Below, piece after piece: positions 63,235-64,000 of a stretch of 64,000 nt of DNA. The stretch is taken from contig CAWFAS010000003.1 of NCBI GenBank assembly GCA_963813895.1, forward strand, positions 496,001 to 560,000. The letters run 5' to 3'. The DNA is from DASZWJ01 sp963813895 (GTDB taxonomy: Bacteria; Pseudomonadota; Gammaproteobacteria; JAURND01). The position numbers and the translations under genes are program-made. Position 1 is the first letter of the stretch, and every line of letters starts with the position of its first letter. Under the pieces are notes generated by a model. The model did not search any database and had not been told where the DNA came from. It worked only from the letters and a program-made list of their open reading frames with translations.

Positions 63235-63879
63235 CTAATCGACCCCATTGATCAAACCACTTTCTATCACCATACGCACCGCTTCTGCATCCGTTTTAAC
63301 CCCCAGTTTCTTTAATACATTAGCTATATATCCGCTAATCGTTTTCTTACTGAGATACAAACTCTTTGCAATGTCGCCTCTTTTCATACCACTCACAATC
63401 AGGAGAAGAATTTGCAACTCACGCTCATTCAACTGCAGTAACGGTGATGGATTATTCTGTGCAGCCATATGGAATGAAGCAATGACTTCAGCCATCGCTG
63501 GGTCAATATAGCGACTGCCCGCATAAACAGCCTGAATTGCCTGCAGCATTTCTTCCCGGCTGGCGCGCTTACTTAAATAACCCGCAGCGCCCATGTCAAG
63601 TAAGCGAGCAGGCACAAGTCCACTGGTATACGCACTAAGAATTAATATCTTCAGCGCAGGTTTATGCCGCAACAGACGAGCAATCGCTTCAAAGCCGCCC
63701 ATGCCTGGCATATTAAGGTCTATCAGAATAATGTCTGGATTGAGCTCGCGAGCAGCGCGAATGGCGTCTTCGCCGCTTTCTGCTTCGCCAATCACTTGGA
63801 GGGTGTCAGTATCATTCAACATCAATTTTAGGCTACTCCGTACCAATTCGTGGTCGTCGACAAGTAAAATCCTGATCAC
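63235..63879 (-). CDS. GacA/LetA/UvrY-like response regulator
   Basis: 214 residues. The receiver shows Asp8-Asp9 in LVDDHELVRSS, Asp54 in IILIDLNMPGMGG, LSAYTSG and the Lys of GYLSKRAS. The LuxR HTH is LNERELQILLLIVSGMKRGD and LYLSKKTISGYIANVLKKLG. The sequence is close to GacA, the regulator that activates small RNAs controlling CsrA. The GTG start at 63879 is chosen for the strong site CAGGAGGGC eight bases upstream; it overlaps the end of a 25-codon upstream ORF (TGAGTG). The usual neighbour uvrC is outside the window or absent. Confidence 0.92.
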   Translation of the reverse strand: MIRILLVDDHELVRSSLKLMLNDTDTLQVIGEAESGEDAIRAARELNPDIILIDLNMPGMGGFEAIARLLRHKPALKILILSAYTSGLVPARLLDMGAAGYLSKRASREEMLQAIQAVYAGSRYIDPAMAEVIASFHMAAQNNPSPLLQLNERELQILLLIVSGMKRGDIAKSLYLSKKTISGYIANVLKKLGVKTDAEAVRMVIESGLINGVD

Positions 63880-64000
63880 TCAAAGCCCTCCTGGTATTTC
63901 ACAAAGAATTTGATGCTTGCGCCCCATTAAGGAAAGCATATTCTTCCTATTGGACATAGTTGTTAATTCTCGTACTGATATCATCCCTCAGGAAAAAATA

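Overview
The window is a bacterial chromosome segment of moderate, slightly AT-leaning base composition. Gene content is gammaproteobacterial (lpoA-yraN-diaA-dolP, lptM-lysA-dapF, rsfS-rlmH-mrdA-rodA-mltB, ileS-lspA, dksA, erpA). A Legionellales-type organism is plausible because of the separate hemJ and gshA types, the TPR-methyltransferase, the GacA/LetA-like regulator and the repeat-rich intergenic DNA. That placement is inference and was not checked by a search.

Positions 1-50155 are mostly housekeeping genes in short operons. In order they are tRNA-Tyr, groES-groEL (groEL carries two single-base insertions), carA without carB, a secreted-looking HExxH protein behind waaA, tetrapyrrole and Fe-S genes (hemL, rubredoxin, hemJ, erpA), gshA, a Rieske oxygenase, rpe, ubiX, a pilin, ispH, lspA-ileS, xthA, hinT-folE, a TPR-methyltransferase with tag, and the cell-wall elongation block mltB-rodA-mrdA-rlmH-rsfS-nadD-holA-lptE. 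These are followed by an SDR/pteridine reductase, an ABC-2 exporter, dksA, dapF-lysA-lptM, an esterase, dgoK, a MidA methyltransferase, a QueD-like gene, cca, and the envelope cluster lpoA-yraN-diaA-dolP. The spacers are crowded with palindromic elements of at least five families. Two 291-bp foldback copies lie in opposite orientation about 7 kb apart.

At 50080 a tRNA-Thr gene is abutted by a tyrosine integrase and an excisionase-like gene, the classic left edge of a genomic island. No right-hand att copy was recognised in the window. The island begins with an AT-rich, gene-poor stretch that holds a probable pseudogene.

The most interesting part is 53429-63000. It holds a LuxR-type response regulator, two paralogous ~105-residue proteins, a POT-family peptide transporter, a TfuA-like protein, a YcaO protein, a MoaD/ThiS/CysO-like sulfur carrier ending in Gly-Gly, several very short ORFs, a 443-residue protein of unknown family, and a divergent MoeB/MoeZ-like E1 enzyme with a C-terminal rhodanese domain. 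YcaO plus TfuA is the known pair for backbone thioamide formation. A dedicated E1-rhodanese and a Gly-Gly carrier would supply the sulfur as a thiocarboxylate. The cluster therefore looks like a self-contained thioamide-forming system with its own sulfur relay and transporter. The precursor or target is not obvious; several candidates are listed. A second GacA/LetA-like regulator closes the window.
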